Assembly (NCBI GenBank): GCA_035551355.1
Contig: DASZNF010000086.1
Location: 1-64,000, forward strand
Length of the DNA stretch: 64,000 bases
Reading direction: 5' to 3'
DNA from: DATATV01 sp035551355
GTDB taxonomy: Bacteria > Actinomycetota > Actinomycetes > Mycobacteriales > Pseudonocardiaceae
The first letter of the stretch is position 1; every line of letters begins with the position of its first letter. The notes under the pieces are model-generated. The model had not been told where the DNA came from and made no database searches. It saw nothing but the letters and a program-made list of their open reading frames with translations. Below are positions 25,362-38,150 of the stretch, piece after piece. The position numbers and the translations under genes were made by a program.

Positions 25362-25961
25362 TCAGCCGGCGTGGAAGGCGTTCTGGGCCGCTTCCAGGCC
25401 ATTGGTGAGCAGGGCCTCCACCGCGTCGGCCGCGCGGTCGACCTCCAGCGGGAGCTCCCTGCGCTCGACCGAGGAGAAGTCCTTCAACACGAAATCGGCC
25501 GGATCCATCCGGCCCGGCGGGCGGCCGATGCCCACCCGCACCCGCAGATAGTCCTTGGTGGCCAAGGACTTGGTGATCGAGCGGAGTCCATTGTGTCCGT
25601 TGTCGCCGCCGCCCAGCTTCAGCCGGATCGCGCCGAACGGGATGTCCAGCTCGTCGTGCACCACCACGACGGCCGCCGGCGTCACCTTGAAGAACCGGGC
25701 CGCGCCGGCCACCGGGCCACCGGAGAGGTTCATGTACGTCCGGGGCTTGGCCAGCGCCACTCGCCGCCCGGCCAGCCGGCCCTCCAGCACGTCCGCACCC
25801 GACTTGTGCGACTTGAACCTGCCGCCGACCCGGGCCCCCAGCTCGTCGACGACCATGAAACCGACGTTGTGCCGGTTACCCGCATAGCTCGGACCGGGGT
25901 TGCCCAAGCCCACGACCAGTACCGGCGCGTCGCCGCTGCCGACCACGCCACCACCAGTCAC
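25362..25961 (-). CDS. pth: Peptidyl-tRNA hydrolase
   Basis: A 199-residue enzyme that releases peptides from prematurely dissociated peptidyl-tRNA. Signature elements are VVGLGNPGPSYAGNRHNVGF with the catalytic His, AKPRTYMNLSG, VVVHDELDIPFG and GGGDNGHNGLRSI. Order with rplY matches Rv1014c-Rv1015c. The GTG at 25961 is the best start; a GGGAG lies 11 bases upstream. It ends 51 bp from the convergent epimerase gene. Confidence 0.95.
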   Translation of the reverse strand: MTGGGVVGSGDAPVLVVGLGNPGPSYAGNRHNVGFMVVDELGARVGGRFKSHKSGADVLEGRLAGRRVALAKPRTYMNLSGGPVAGAARFFKVTPAAVVVVHDELDIPFGAIRLKLGGGDNGHNGLRSITKSLATKDYLRVRVGIGRPPGRMDPADFVLKDFSSVERRELPLEVDRAADAVEALLTNGLEAAQNAFHAG

Positions 25962-26015
25962 GGTTCGCGCAACTCCCGGTCCGAGTGTCGTTCTCAACCC
26001 GAGGGGAGAGGAGGC

Positions 26016-26630
26016 TCAGGCCTCCCCGGACTCTTCTTCCTCGGCGACCTCTTCGGTCTCGGTCTCCGCGTCCATCATGGCCGCGGTCGGTGCGAGCAGC
26101 ACGTGGACCACCAGGGTGTCCGGGTCCGCGGCCAGCGTCACGCCCGAGGGCAGCCGCAGCTGACCGGCGGTGAACTGGGTCCCCGGGACGGCGCCCTCGA
26201 TGGACAGCTCGACCTGCTCGGGGATGTGCAGCGCCTCGGCCTCCACCAGGATGGTGGTGGCCTCCTGGTCGACCAGGGTGCCGGTGCCCGCCTCGCCGAC
26301 GAGGACCACCGGGATGTCCACGGCGACCTTCTCGCCTTGCTGCACCAGCAGCAGGTCGACGTGCTCGATGTAGTTCTTGATCGGGTGGGTGGTGACCGTC
26401 TTGGTCAGCGCCAGCTCGGTGCCCGTGGCATCGATGTCCAGCGTGAGGACGGCGTTCTGACCGTGCTCACGGACCACACGGGCGAACTCAAGCGCCGGCA
26501 GGGCCAGGTGCTTCGGGTCGGAGCCGTGGCCGTAGAGCACCGCGGGGATCTTGCCGGCGCGGCGGGTACGGCGGGCAGCGCCCTTGCCGAACTCGGTACG
26601 CGGCTCGGCGGCGAGACGAACCTCGGACAC
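26016..26630 (-). CDS. rplY: 50S ribosomal protein L25/general stress protein Ctc
   Basis: A 204-residue 5S rRNA-binding protein of the long (Ctc) L25 type. The N-terminal L25 domain contains RTEFGKGAARRTRRAGKIPAVLYG written in part as GKGAARRTRRAG, and the C-terminal TL5-like beta domain starts near residue 100. It ends in a very acidic tail (TETEEVAEEEESGEA). The GTG at 26630 has AAGGAG nine bases upstream; the frame extends further upstream without a better site. It lies 54 bp before pth and is probably co-transcribed with it. Confidence 0.95.
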   Translation of the reverse strand: MSEVRLAAEPRTEFGKGAARRTRRAGKIPAVLYGHGSDPKHLALPALEFARVVREHGQNAVLTLDIDATGTELALTKTVTTHPIKNYIEHVDLLLVQQGEKVAVDIPVVLVGEAGTGTLVDQEATTILVEAEALHIPEQVELSIEGAVPGTQFTAGQLRLPSGVTLAADPDTLVVHVLLAPTAAMMDAETETEEVAEEEESGEA

Positions 26631-26828
26631 GGTGGGGTACTCCTTGCACAACGGTAAACGGATAGGCGGTAGATCCGGTGGTTGTCTCCGGCGGCGGGCC
26701 ACCCGAACACGACGGCAGGCGGCATCCCAGCCGCCGCGTCGATCACGTCGGGCGAATCAATGCCCGCCTCGCCGAGGCAACCGAGACAGTGTATGCCGCA
26801 GGTAAGCCGATTGCCGAACCGGGGTCGT

Positions 26829-27809
26829 TCAGGCGTTTCCGTTGAACAGACTGGTCACCGAGCCGTCCTCGAAGACCTGCTCGATGGCCCTGGCCAGCAG
26901 CGGAGCGATGGACAGCACGGTCATGTTCTCGAACTGCTTGTCCTCGCTGATCGGCAGCGTATTGGTGAAGATCACCTCACGCGCGCCGCATTCGGCCAGC
27001 CGCTGCGAGGCCTTGCCGGACAGCACGCCGTGCGTCGCGGCCAGCACCACGCCCGCGGCGCCCTCGGCCAGCAGTTGCTGCACCGCCTTGGAGATGGTGC
27101 CGCCGGTGTCGACCATGTCGTCGATGACCACGCAGACCTTGCCCTTGATGTCACCGACCACCCGGTTGGCCACGACCTCGTTGGGCCGCAACGGGTCGCG
27201 GGTCTTGTGGATGAACGCGATCGGCGTGCCACCCAGCTGGTCGGCCCACTTCTCGGCCAGCTTGGTGCGGCCGGCGTCCGGGGAGACCACCACCAGGTCC
27301 TCCTTGCCGTAGCGCTCGGCCACATGCTCGGCCAGCAGGTTCTGCCCGAACAGGTGGTCCACCGGACCGTCGAAGAAGCCCTGGATCTGCGCGGTGTGCA
27401 GGTCCACGGTCATGATCCGGTCCGCGCCCGCGGTCTTGAACAGGTCGGCGATCAGCCGCGCGGAGATCGGCTCGCGGCCCTTGTGCTTCTTGTCCTGCCG
27501 GGCGTAGGGGTAGAACGGCATGATCACGGTGATCCGCTTGGCGCTGGCCCGCTTGAGCGCGTCCACCATGATCAGCTGCTCCATGACCCACTGGTTGATC
27601 GGCTCACAGTGGCTCTGGATGACGAACGCGTCGCTGCCCCGCACCGACTCGTCGAAACGCACGAAGATCTCGCCGTTGGCGAAGTCGTACGCGGACTGCG
27701 GTGTGATGGTCACGTTGAGGTGCTTGGCGACCTCCTCCGCGAGCTCCAGGTGCGCGCGCCCGGAGAACAGCATCAGGTTCTTCTTCGGCGTTCCGGACTT
27801 CGGGCTCAT
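26829..27809 (-). CDS. prs: Ribose-phosphate pyrophosphokinase
   Basis: A 326-residue class I PRPP synthetase making phosphoribosyl pyrophosphate for nucleotides, histidine, tryptophan and arabinan precursors. It shows LMLFSGRAHLELAEEVAKHL, MPFYPYARQDKKHKGREPIS, VDLHTAQIQGFF and the PRPP loop VIDDMVDTGGTISKA. Its ATG at 27809-27807 overlaps the glmU TGA (27808-27806) as ATGA, so the two are translationally coupled, as with Rv1018c-Rv1017c. Confidence 0.97.
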   Translation of the reverse strand: MSPKSGTPKKNLMLFSGRAHLELAEEVAKHLNVTITPQSAYDFANGEIFVRFDESVRGSDAFVIQSHCEPINQWVMEQLIMVDALKRASAKRITVIMPFYPYARQDKKHKGREPISARLIADLFKTAGADRIMTVDLHTAQIQGFFDGPVDHLFGQNLLAEHVAERYGKEDLVVVSPDAGRTKLAEKWADQLGGTPIAFIHKTRDPLRPNEVVANRVVGDIKGKVCVVIDDMVDTGGTISKAVQQLLAEGAAGVVLAATHGVLSGKASQRLAECGAREVIFTNTLPISEDKQFENMTVLSIAPLLARAIEQVFEDGSVTSLFNGNA

Positions 27810-29377
27810 GCGTGCTGTCCCCTCGGGTCGGGTGCGGTATCGGTTGCGGTGTCGGATCCGGTATCGGTGTCGTTCTCTTGGGGTTTGTGGCCGGCCGGGC
27901 CCTCGCCGTCGGCCAGTTTGTCCAGCGCCTGCCGGGCGGCCTCGGCCGCGGGCGTGCCGGCGCGTTTGCGCAGCGTCCAGCCCTCGATGTTGCGCTGCGG
28001 TCCACCGGACACGGCCAGCGCCCCCGGTGGAACGTCGCGGCGCAGCACCGCGCCCGCGCCGCTGGCCGCGCCGTCGCCGATGTGCACCGGGGCGACGTAC
28101 ATGTTGTCCGAGCCCATCCGCACGTGCGAACCGACCACGCTGCGGTGCTTGTGCACGCCGTCGTAGTTGACGAACACGCTGGCCGCGCCGATGTTGCTGT
28201 GCTCGCCGATGGTGGCGTCGCCGACGTAACTCAGGTGCGGCACCTTGCTGCCCGCGCCGATGTCGGAGTTCTTCACCTCGACGAACGTGCCGATTTTGCC
28301 CTTCTCGCCCAGCCGCGCCCCCGGCCGCAGGTAGGCGAACGGGCCGACCGAGGCGCCCGGGCCTATCCACGCCTCGCTGCCGTGCGTGCGGATCACCTTC
28401 GCGCCCGCGCCGACGGTCACGTCGGTCAGCGTGGTGTCCGGGCCGACGGTGGCGCCCTCGCCGATCCCGGTGGCCCCGCGCAGCTGCGTGTTCGGCTCGA
28501 TGGTCACGTCCCGGGCCAGCGTCACGTCCACGTCCAGCCAGGTGGTGGCCGGGTCCAGGATGGTCACCCCGGCCCGCATCCAGTGCGTGGTCAGCCTGCG
28601 GTTGAGCTCGGCGCCCAGCCCGGCCAGCTGCACCCGGTCGTTGACCCCCTCGACCTGCCAGGGATCCGGGCAGACCAGCGCGCCCACCGAGCCGCCCAGC
28701 TCCCGGGCGATGCCCAGCACGTCGGTGAGATACAGCTCACCCTGGGCGTTGTCCGTTGACAGCCGGCTCAGCGCCGTGACCAGCACGTTGGCGTCGAACG
28801 CGTACACCCCGGAGTTGATCTCCCGGATGGCCCGCTGCTCCTCGGTGGCGTCCTTCTGCTCCACGATGCCGGTGACAGCGCCGTCCGCGTCGCGCAGCAT
28901 CCGGCCGTAGCCGGTCGGGTCGTCGACCAGCGCGGTCAGCACGGTGACCGAGGCCGAGTCGGCGGTGTGCCGCTCCAGCAGAGCGCGCAGCGTGTCCGGG
29001 TGCAGCAGCGGCACGTCGCCGTAGGTGACCAGCACGGTGCCGGTCAGCGGCTCGGGCAGCGCCGGCAGGGCAGTGGCCACCGCGTGCCCGGTGCCCAGCC
29101 GCTGCTCCTGCACGGCGGTGCGCACCTCCCGGCCGAGCCGGCCGGCCAGGTCGGACAGGTGCGCGGTCACCTCGTCCCGGCCGTGGCCGACCACCACCAC
29201 CAGTTCGTCCGGTTCGATGGCCGCCGCGGCGTGCACGGCGTGCCCGATCAGGCTGCGCCCGGCGATGCGGTGCAGCACCTTGCTGGTCGCCGACCGCATC
29301 CGGGTGCCTTCGCCGGCGGCCAGGATGACAGTGCTGACCGGGCCGGCGGTTCCCGGGCGCGCTGGGGCCTCGGGCAT
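27806..29377 (-). CDS. glmU: Bifunctional UDP-GlcNAc pyrophosphorylase/glucosamine-1-P acetyltransferase
   Basis: A 523-residue enzyme that acetylates glucosamine-1-phosphate and couples it to UTP, giving UDP-GlcNAc for peptidoglycan. The N-terminal half has VILAAGEGTRMRSATSKVLH, VTYGDVPLL and YGRMLRDADGAV. The C-terminal half is a left-handed beta helix of hexapeptide repeats with FVEVKNSDIGAGSKVPHLSY. A low-complexity tail (NDTDTGSDTATDTAPDP) extends past the fold, longer than in E. coli GlmU. The ATG at 29377 has GGGAG seven bases upstream. Confidence 0.96.
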   Translation of the reverse strand: MPEAPARPGTAGPVSTVILAAGEGTRMRSATSKVLHRIAGRSLIGHAVHAAAAIEPDELVVVVGHGRDEVTAHLSDLAGRLGREVRTAVQEQRLGTGHAVATALPALPEPLTGTVLVTYGDVPLLHPDTLRALLERHTADSASVTVLTALVDDPTGYGRMLRDADGAVTGIVEQKDATEEQRAIREINSGVYAFDANVLVTALSRLSTDNAQGELYLTDVLGIARELGGSVGALVCPDPWQVEGVNDRVQLAGLGAELNRRLTTHWMRAGVTILDPATTWLDVDVTLARDVTIEPNTQLRGATGIGEGATVGPDTTLTDVTVGAGAKVIRTHGSEAWIGPGASVGPFAYLRPGARLGEKGKIGTFVEVKNSDIGAGSKVPHLSYVGDATIGEHSNIGAASVFVNYDGVHKHRSVVGSHVRMGSDNMYVAPVHIGDGAASGAGAVLRRDVPPGALAVSGGPQRNIEGWTLRKRAGTPAAEAARQALDKLADGEGPAGHKPQENDTDTGSDTATDTAPDPRGQHA

Positions 29378-29506
29378 TGGCGCACTCCCTTGTGTCACAG
29401 GTTTCGGTGTCACGGACTCGTCGCTGACTGTTGTCTGCCTGTTCGCGTGCGGCAGGCCACACGTTTCCCTTGGTATGTGCGGTTGTGGGGGAGTCGCCTG
29501 CAGATC

Positions 29507-31429
29507 CTACGGGGCCTCCGGCGGCACCCAAGCCGGGCCGGTGCCCGTGGTGTGCGGAATGGCGGCCGTCACGTCCTCGTCCACCGCTTCCGGTATCTCG
29601 TCGACCAGGCCGGACAGGATGGGCATCGAGCTGGACGTGCCGTTGCCGGAGATCGCGGTGACCGAGTTGCCACCCGAACGCTTGGCCCGGTACATGGCCG
29701 CGTCCGCGCGGGCCAGCACCGAGGCCGCGGTCTCGTTCGGCCGCAGCGCCACCACCCCGACCGACAGCGTGACCCCGTGCGAGATGTCCTCGGGAAGCTC
29801 GCACACCGCCGAGGCGGCCCGGTTCAGCGCCGCCTCGGCGGCCACCAAAGGGGCCCCGGGCAGCAGCGCCACGAACTCGTCCCCGCCGTAGCGGGCCACC
29901 AGGTCGTCGCCGCGCAGGGCCCGGCGCAGCGTGGTGGCCACCACCCGCAGCACGTCGTCGCCCTCGGCGTGCGAGACGTGGTCGTTGACGCCCTTGAACC
30001 CGTCCAGGTCGACCAGCGCGATCGCCAACGGCTGGGTCACCGGCTCGGTGATCAGCTTGTTCAGCCGCTCGTCCAGCGCGCGGCGGTTGGGCAGGCCGGT
30101 CAGCGGGTCCTGCATGGCCTGCTCGGCCACCGCGCCGTGGGCGCGGGAGAGCCGGTCGTGCTCGCGCCGGGCGTTGAGGGTGGCGATCCGCGAGCTGCGG
30201 ATGCCCCACAGTTCGCTTTCCAGCTCGTCGACGTAGGCGTGCAGGGCGCTGACCGACATCTCGGCATCGGCTCGCTCGTCCTTGCGGGCCAGCTGGGCGA
30301 TCTCCCGGGTCAGCGACAGCCGCAGCACCTGCTCGGACGGGTCCTCGGACAGCGCCTCGCGCACGTAGGCCAGGTAGTCCAGCGACTCCTCGGTGCGGCC
30401 GGCCGCGGCCAGGCAGCGGGCCAGCGCGATGGTCACGATGATCAGCTGGCCGGTCTTGCGCGAGTTGCCGATCAGCGTGCGCAGCCGCTCGATGTGCTCC
30501 GGGCCGGGGGTGGCCAGCGCGTGCGCCGCGCCCAGCTCGGGGATCTGCTCGGCGGCCGGGATCGTCGGGTCGCGCGGGAACAGCGACTCCCGGAACGGGC
30601 CTTCGGCCGCGGTGGCCATGGCCGAGCCGGTGGCGATCTTCTCGTCCGCGCCGCGCTGGTCGCCGACGCGTTCCAGGCGCAGCGCCCAGTGCAGCTGGAT
30701 GCCGACCCGGTTGATCAGATGGATGGAGATCTCGTGCGGGCCGCCGCCGTGCTGCACCGAGACGTCGGCGCGGGCCATCACGTGGTTGGCCTCCTCGTGC
30801 ACACCCAGCTCGGTGAGGATGAGCGCGATGTCCACCAGCACCCCGGACAGCAGCCGCTGCCAGCCGCGGTGCTCGCGGGTGCGGTCGGCGGCCGAGTCGT
30901 CGTCGAGCATGGCCAGCGCCCGGGCCACCTCGGCCACCGCGGCGTCCTCGATGGTGCTGACCACCGTGTTGGCCCGGCCGCCCCGGTCGGCCCGTTCGCC
31001 GCCCGCGCTGACCTTGCCGGTCAGCGCGCCGGCCACCCCGCCCAGGTCGGCGCCCGCGGTGCCGGGGTCGGAGCGGCCCAGCAGGATCTGCTTGGCCCGC
31101 AGCGCGTGCGCCCCGGCCTCCAGCACGACCAGCTGGTGGCGCCGGGTGTGCGCGAGCAGCTCGTCGATGATCAGGTCGACGTCCTCGGGCGGGTAGTCGG
31201 AGATCTCCAGGCGCACGTGGATGGCGCTGCGCAGCATCTGGCCGACCACGATCGGCTCGGCCCGGCGCCTGCACTCCGCGACCAGCTCGTCCAACTCGGC
31301 GAGATACTCTCGCTGCGCGTCCGGATCGCTGCGCTGAGTGACGGCGACGAGTTCTCGTGTGCGGCCGAGCAGCCATGCCTCGGATATTTCCGCGTACGCT
31401 GGCATGGGACCGGCGTTTGGGCTCTCCAC
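29507..31429 (-). CDS. Diguanylate cyclase with N-terminal helical-repeat domain
   Basis: A 640-residue cytoplasmic protein. Residues about 1-410 are helical and TPR-like, with a putative coiled coil leading into the catalytic domain. The GGDEF domain (about 425-590) begins DPLTGLPNRRALDERLNKL and has an intact active site RYGGDEF near residue 515. The product-inhibition I-site RGDD lies five residues before it, so synthesis of c-di-GMP with feedback control is expected. The start is uncertain: GTG at 31429, or ATG at 31405; neither has a strong ribosome site. It lies downstream of tRNA-Gln on the same strand. Confidence 0.88.
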   Translation of the reverse strand: MESPNAGPMPAYAEISEAWLLGRTRELVAVTQRSDPDAQREYLAELDELVAECRRRAEPIVVGQMLRSAIHVRLEISDYPPEDVDLIIDELLAHTRRHQLVVLEAGAHALRAKQILLGRSDPGTAGADLGGVAGALTGKVSAGGERADRGGRANTVVSTIEDAAVAEVARALAMLDDDSAADRTREHRGWQRLLSGVLVDIALILTELGVHEEANHVMARADVSVQHGGGPHEISIHLINRVGIQLHWALRLERVGDQRGADEKIATGSAMATAAEGPFRESLFPRDPTIPAAEQIPELGAAHALATPGPEHIERLRTLIGNSRKTGQLIIVTIALARCLAAAGRTEESLDYLAYVREALSEDPSEQVLRLSLTREIAQLARKDERADAEMSVSALHAYVDELESELWGIRSSRIATLNARREHDRLSRAHGAVAEQAMQDPLTGLPNRRALDERLNKLITEPVTQPLAIALVDLDGFKGVNDHVSHAEGDDVLRVVATTLRRALRGDDLVARYGGDEFVALLPGAPLVAAEAALNRAASAVCELPEDISHGVTLSVGVVALRPNETAASVLARADAAMYRAKRSGGNSVTAISGNGTSSSMPILSGLVDEIPEAVDEDVTAAIPHTTGTGPAWVPPEAP

Positions 31430-31500
31430 CTCGTCGGGCAGTGGGACACCCCCGTCCGGGTCATCGTTGTCATAGCCGGGCCAGGTGGACCTGACCCTCG

Positions 31501-31571
31501 CTCCGCCGCCAGGATTCGAACCTGGACCATCAGAACCAAAATCTGAGGTGCTGCCTTTACACCACGGCGGA
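31501..31571 (-). tRNA. tRNA-Gln(TTG)
   Basis: A complete 71-nt cloverleaf on the minus strand. The acceptor stem is TCCGCCG with CGGCGGA and discriminator G, the anticodon arm is TCAGA-TTTTGGT-TCTGA with anticodon TTG, and the T arm is CCAGG-TTCGAAT-CCTGG. The 3' CCA is not encoded. It sits 70 bp upstream of the diguanylate cyclase start. Confidence 0.95.
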
Positions 31572-31702
31572 TCATCCGATCAACGGCTGTGCTGCCGCCG
31601 ATCCGTCGGGTACACATGGTGTCACGACTCTGTGCACCGAGTCAGCCCGGCCGAACATTTCCAGTCTGTGAAAGCCGGTCTGGCGTCCGGGGGGAGAACA
31701 AC

Positions 31703-31732
31703 TTACGCTAACGTAGGTTACGGAACCGTAGG
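31703..31732 (+). promoter_or_regulatory. Palindromes upstream of the desaturase (candidate TetR-type operator)
   Basis: TAAC-GTAG-GTTA (31709-31720) and TACGG-AA-CCGTA (31719-31730) are overlapping palindromes, and CGTAGG recurs at 31712-31717 and 31727-31732. They lie 35-60 bp before the desaturase start in an otherwise T- and A-richer promoter stretch. The TetR gene just downstream of the desaturase is a likely binder. Confidence 0.4.
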
Positions 31733-31765
31733 CAAGGTTCCCCTAAGTCGGAGAGGTACCAGTAC

Positions 31766-32719
31766 ATGACGAGCACCCTCGACCGTGCCGGGGACGTTCC
31801 TCAGGCAGGCCCCAAACCGATTACGGTCGGACGCCGTGGCAGTTGGTCACAGCTGGCGGTCTACCTGTTCGTGGCCATTCCGATGGTGGCTCTGGTCGCG
31901 GCCATCCCGCTGGCCTGGGGCTGGGGGCTTGACTGGCTGGACGTGGCCCTGGCTGTGGCGTTCTTCTACATCAGCGGCCTCGGCGTGACCATCGGCTACC
32001 ACCGGTACTTCACGCACAGCTCGTTCAAGGCCAAGCGCTGGCTGCGCATCACCCTGGCCATCGCCGGCTCGATGGGGGTGCAGGGCCCGCCGACCATCTG
32101 GGTGGCCGACCACCGGCGCCACCACGCCTTCTCCGACCGCGAGGGCGACCCGCACTCGCCGTGGTTGTTCGGCACCTCGCCGCTGGCCATCGCCAAGGGC
32201 TTCTGGCACGCGCACATGGGCTGGCTGTTCGAACGCGACCTGACCAACATCCAGCGCTTCGCCCCGGACCTCGATGCCGACGAGGACATCGTGCGGATCA
32301 GCGACCTGTTCTGGCTGTGGACGATCGTCACCATGCTCGCCCCGGCCATCCTGGGCGGACTGATCTCCTGGTCGTGGTGGGGTGCGCTGACCGCGTTCTT
32401 CTGGGCCGGCCTGGTCCGGGTCGCGGTGCTGCACCACGTGACCTGGTCGACCAACTCGATCTGCCACATGATCGGCGAGCGGCCGTTCGCCTCCCGGGAC
32501 CGGGCGGCCAACGTGTGGGCGCTGGCGATCCTGTCCTTCGGCGAGTCCTGGCACAACCTGCACCACGCCGACCCCACGTGCGCGCGGCACGGGGTGCGCC
32601 GGGGCCAGATCGACACCTCGGCCCGGCTGATCTGGCTGTTCGAGAAGGCCGGGTGGGTATCGAACGTGCGGTGGCCCACGCCGCAGCGACTGGCCCGCAT
32701 CGCCGCCAAGGCCGAATAA
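31766..32719 (+). CDS. Membrane acyl-CoA/fatty acid delta-9 desaturase (DesA3-like)
   Basis: A 317-residue membrane di-iron desaturase that introduces a double bond into acyl chains using oxygen and reduced electron carrier. The three histidine boxes are present: HRYFTH near residue 80, HRRHH near 117 and HNLHH near 265. Hydrophobic segments flank them as expected. The ATG at 31766 has GGAGAGG about ten bases upstream. It is followed by a TetR-family regulator on the same strand and a crotonase-family gene, suggesting lipid-responsive control of membrane unsaturation. Confidence 0.92.
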   Translation: MTSTLDRAGDVPQAGPKPITVGRRGSWSQLAVYLFVAIPMVALVAAIPLAWGWGLDWLDVALAVAFFYISGLGVTIGYHRYFTHSSFKAKRWLRITLAIAGSMGVQGPPTIWVADHRRHHAFSDREGDPHSPWLFGTSPLAIAKGFWHAHMGWLFERDLTNIQRFAPDLDADEDIVRISDLFWLWTIVTMLAPAILGGLISWSWWGALTAFFWAGLVRVAVLHHVTWSTNSICHMIGERPFASRDRAANVWALAILSFGESWHNLHHADPTCARHGVRRGQIDTSARLIWLFEKAGWVSNVRWPTPQRLARIAAKAE

Positions 32720-32731
32720 CGACGTTTGTGA

Positions 32732-33403
32732 GTGCGATCCGCTGTGACAACTGACCAAGCCACCGGCCGGGATGGATCTCGGCCGGTGGCTCGTGTCCGG
32801 ATGACCGGGACCCAGCGCAGACAGCAACTGCTGGACGTGGCCCGGTCCCTGCTGGCCGAGCGGGGCTTCGACGCGACCTCGATCGAGGAGATCGCGCATC
32901 GCGCCGGGGTCAGCAAACCCGTGGTGTACGAGCACTTCGGCGGCAAGGAGGGGATCTACGCCGTCGTGGTGGACCGGGAGATGCGCCGGCTGCTCGACCG
33001 GATCGTGTCCTCGCTGTCGGCCGACGCGCACCCGCACACGCTGCTGGAGCAGGCGGCCACCGCGTTCCTGGACTACGTGGACGACTGCCCGGACGGGTTC
33101 CGGATCATGGTCCGGGACTCGCCGGTGGCCAGCGCCAGCGGCACCTTCTCCAGCCTGCTCTCCGACATCGCCAGCCAGGTCGAGCACCATCTCGGCGTGC
33201 ACTTCGAGCGGCGCGGCTACGACCCGAAACTGGCCGCGCTGTACTCGCAGGCGCTGGTCGGCATGGTGGCGCTGACCGGTCAGTGGTGGCTGGAGGCGCG
33301 CAAGCCCAAGAAGCAGGAGGTGGCCGCGCACCTGGTCAACCTCGCCTGGAATGGCCTTTCTCACCTGCAGAAGAAGCCGCGTCCGCGCCGTCGCGGCCGT
33401 TAG
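32732..33403 (+). CDS. TetR-family transcriptional regulator
   Basis: A 223-residue TetR-type repressor. The DNA-binding domain (about 25-75) reads RRQQLLDVARSLLAERGFDA, TSIEEIAHRAGVSKPVVYEH, FGGKEGIYAVVV. The ligand domain follows, and the protein ends in a basic tail (KKPRPRRRGR). The start is uncertain: GTG at 32732 or 32744, or ATG at 32801, without clear ribosome sites. It lies 12 bp after the desaturase, and its position between glmU and mfd matches Rv1019. Regulation of the desaturase is inferred from proximity. Confidence 0.9.
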   Translation: MRSAVTTDQATGRDGSRPVARVRMTGTQRRQQLLDVARSLLAERGFDATSIEEIAHRAGVSKPVVYEHFGGKEGIYAVVVDREMRRLLDRIVSSLSADAHPHTLLEQAATAFLDYVDDCPDGFRIMVRDSPVASASGTFSSLLSDIASQVEHHLGVHFERRGYDPKLAALYSQALVGMVALTGQWWLEARKPKKQEVAAHLVNLAWNGLSHLQKKPRPRRRGR

Positions 33404-33415
33404 TGTGCCCTGATG
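33401..33415 (+). promoter_or_regulatory. Leaderless promoter of the crotonase gene
   Basis: TAGTGT at 33401-33406, whose first three bases are the TetR stop codon, lies six bases before the ATG at 33413. No ribosome site is present. Confidence 0.4.
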
Positions 33416-34180
33416 GGCGAACCTCTGCGACTCGACGTCGACGGCCGGGTGGCCACGCTGACCATCGACCGGCCGGAGCGGCGCAACGCGCTCAGCTTCG
33501 AGATGTGGTCGGCGATCCCCGGACTGATGGCCAAGGTGGCGGCCGAGCCGGACGTGCGCGCGCTGGTGATCACCGGCGGCGAGCACTTCTCGGCCGGTGC
33601 GGACATCAGCGAGTTCCGCACGCTGCGGGGCGACTCCGAGGGCGCCAAGCGCTACAACGCGGCGGTGCACGCGGGCGAGCGGGCGGTGGCCGAGCTGGCG
33701 GTGCCGACCATCGCGGCGATCACCGGGTTCTGCATCGGCGGCGGCTGCGAGATCGCGCTGGCCTGCGACCTGCGGCTGGCCGCCGACAACGCGCGGTTCG
33801 GCATCACCCCGGCCAAGCTGGGCATCGTCTACAACTTCACCTCGACCCGGCAGCTGGTGGACGCGGTCGGCCCGGCCTGGGCCCGGCAGATCCTGTTCAC
33901 CGGCGACATCCTGGACGCGGCCACCGCGCTGCGCATCGGCCTGGTCAACGAGGTGCATCCGGCAGGGGAACTGGCCGAGCGGGTGGCCGGGCTGGCCGCG
34001 CGGATCGGCGAGCGAGCACCGGTCAGCGTGCGCGGGGCCAAGCACATCATCGGCCGGATCACCGCGGGCCAGGACGAGGAGGACGACTCGGTGCGGGCCC
34101 GCTACGACGAGGCCGTGCGCAGCGCCGAGTACGCCGAGGGCGTGGCCGCCTTCCTGGAGAAGCGCCCGCCCCGGTTCTGA
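33413..34180 (+). CDS. Enoyl-CoA hydratase/isomerase family protein
   Basis: A 255-residue crotonase-fold enzyme. It has RPERRNALSFEMW near the start, the oxyanion loop region HFSAGADISEF and FCIGGGCEIALACDLRLAAD, then FGITPAKLGIVYNF. The second catalytic glutamate of true enoyl-CoA hydratases is not obvious at the LGIVYNF position, so it could be an isomerase, hydrolase or other crotonase. It sits between TetR and mfd. Confidence 0.85.
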   Translation: MGEPLRLDVDGRVATLTIDRPERRNALSFEMWSAIPGLMAKVAAEPDVRALVITGGEHFSAGADISEFRTLRGDSEGAKRYNAAVHAGERAVAELAVPTIAAITGFCIGGGCEIALACDLRLAADNARFGITPAKLGIVYNFTSTRQLVDAVGPAWARQILFTGDILDAATALRIGLVNEVHPAGELAERVAGLAARIGERAPVSVRGAKHIIGRITAGQDEEDDSVRARYDEAVRSAEYAEGVAAFLEKRPPRF

Positions 34181-34260
34181 GTACCCGCGCCGAGCGGACC
34201 GAGCGGACCGGTCGGCCTGAGCAGGAAACGGGTTGGCCGCCGACGTAGTCTGGTCGGGAG

Positions 34261-34326
34261 ACCTCTGTCCGGGCCCAGTCCCGGGCAGAGGTATGTCCGC
34301 ATGCCACCTTGAGGGGGTCTGTCCGC

Positions 34327-34331
<5 letters not shown>
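34261..34331 (+). promoter_or_regulatory. Hairpin and direct repeat ahead of mfd
   Basis: ACCTCTGTCCGGG (34261-34273) pairs with CCCGGGCAGAGGT (34280-34292), 13 bp with one G-U pair and a six-base loop. It is followed by GTCCGCATGCC at 34295-34305 and again at 34322-34332, the second copy spanning the mfd ATG. The hairpin lacks a T tract. It may terminate the crotonase message or mark an mfd leader. Confidence 0.4.
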
Positions 34332-37977
<3,646 letters not shown>

Positions 37978-38150
37978 ACCGATCGATGCTGGCATCGTGT
38001 TGCCCGCATGATCATCTCACATAACTGGGATTGTCACGCTGAGCATGCATTATCGCCGCCATTGACGACGCATTGTCACCGCACAGGTCCGATGTCCTTG
38101 CTCTTTATGGGTGAACTGATAGCCCGTCCGATGCATGTCAGTGTTCGGCG

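Noticed and set aside
27826..27880. A repeat-like run of CGGTATCGG/CGGTGTCGG units
   Set aside because: It encodes the Asp/Thr-rich GlmU tail (DTDTGSDTATDT) and is explained by coding.
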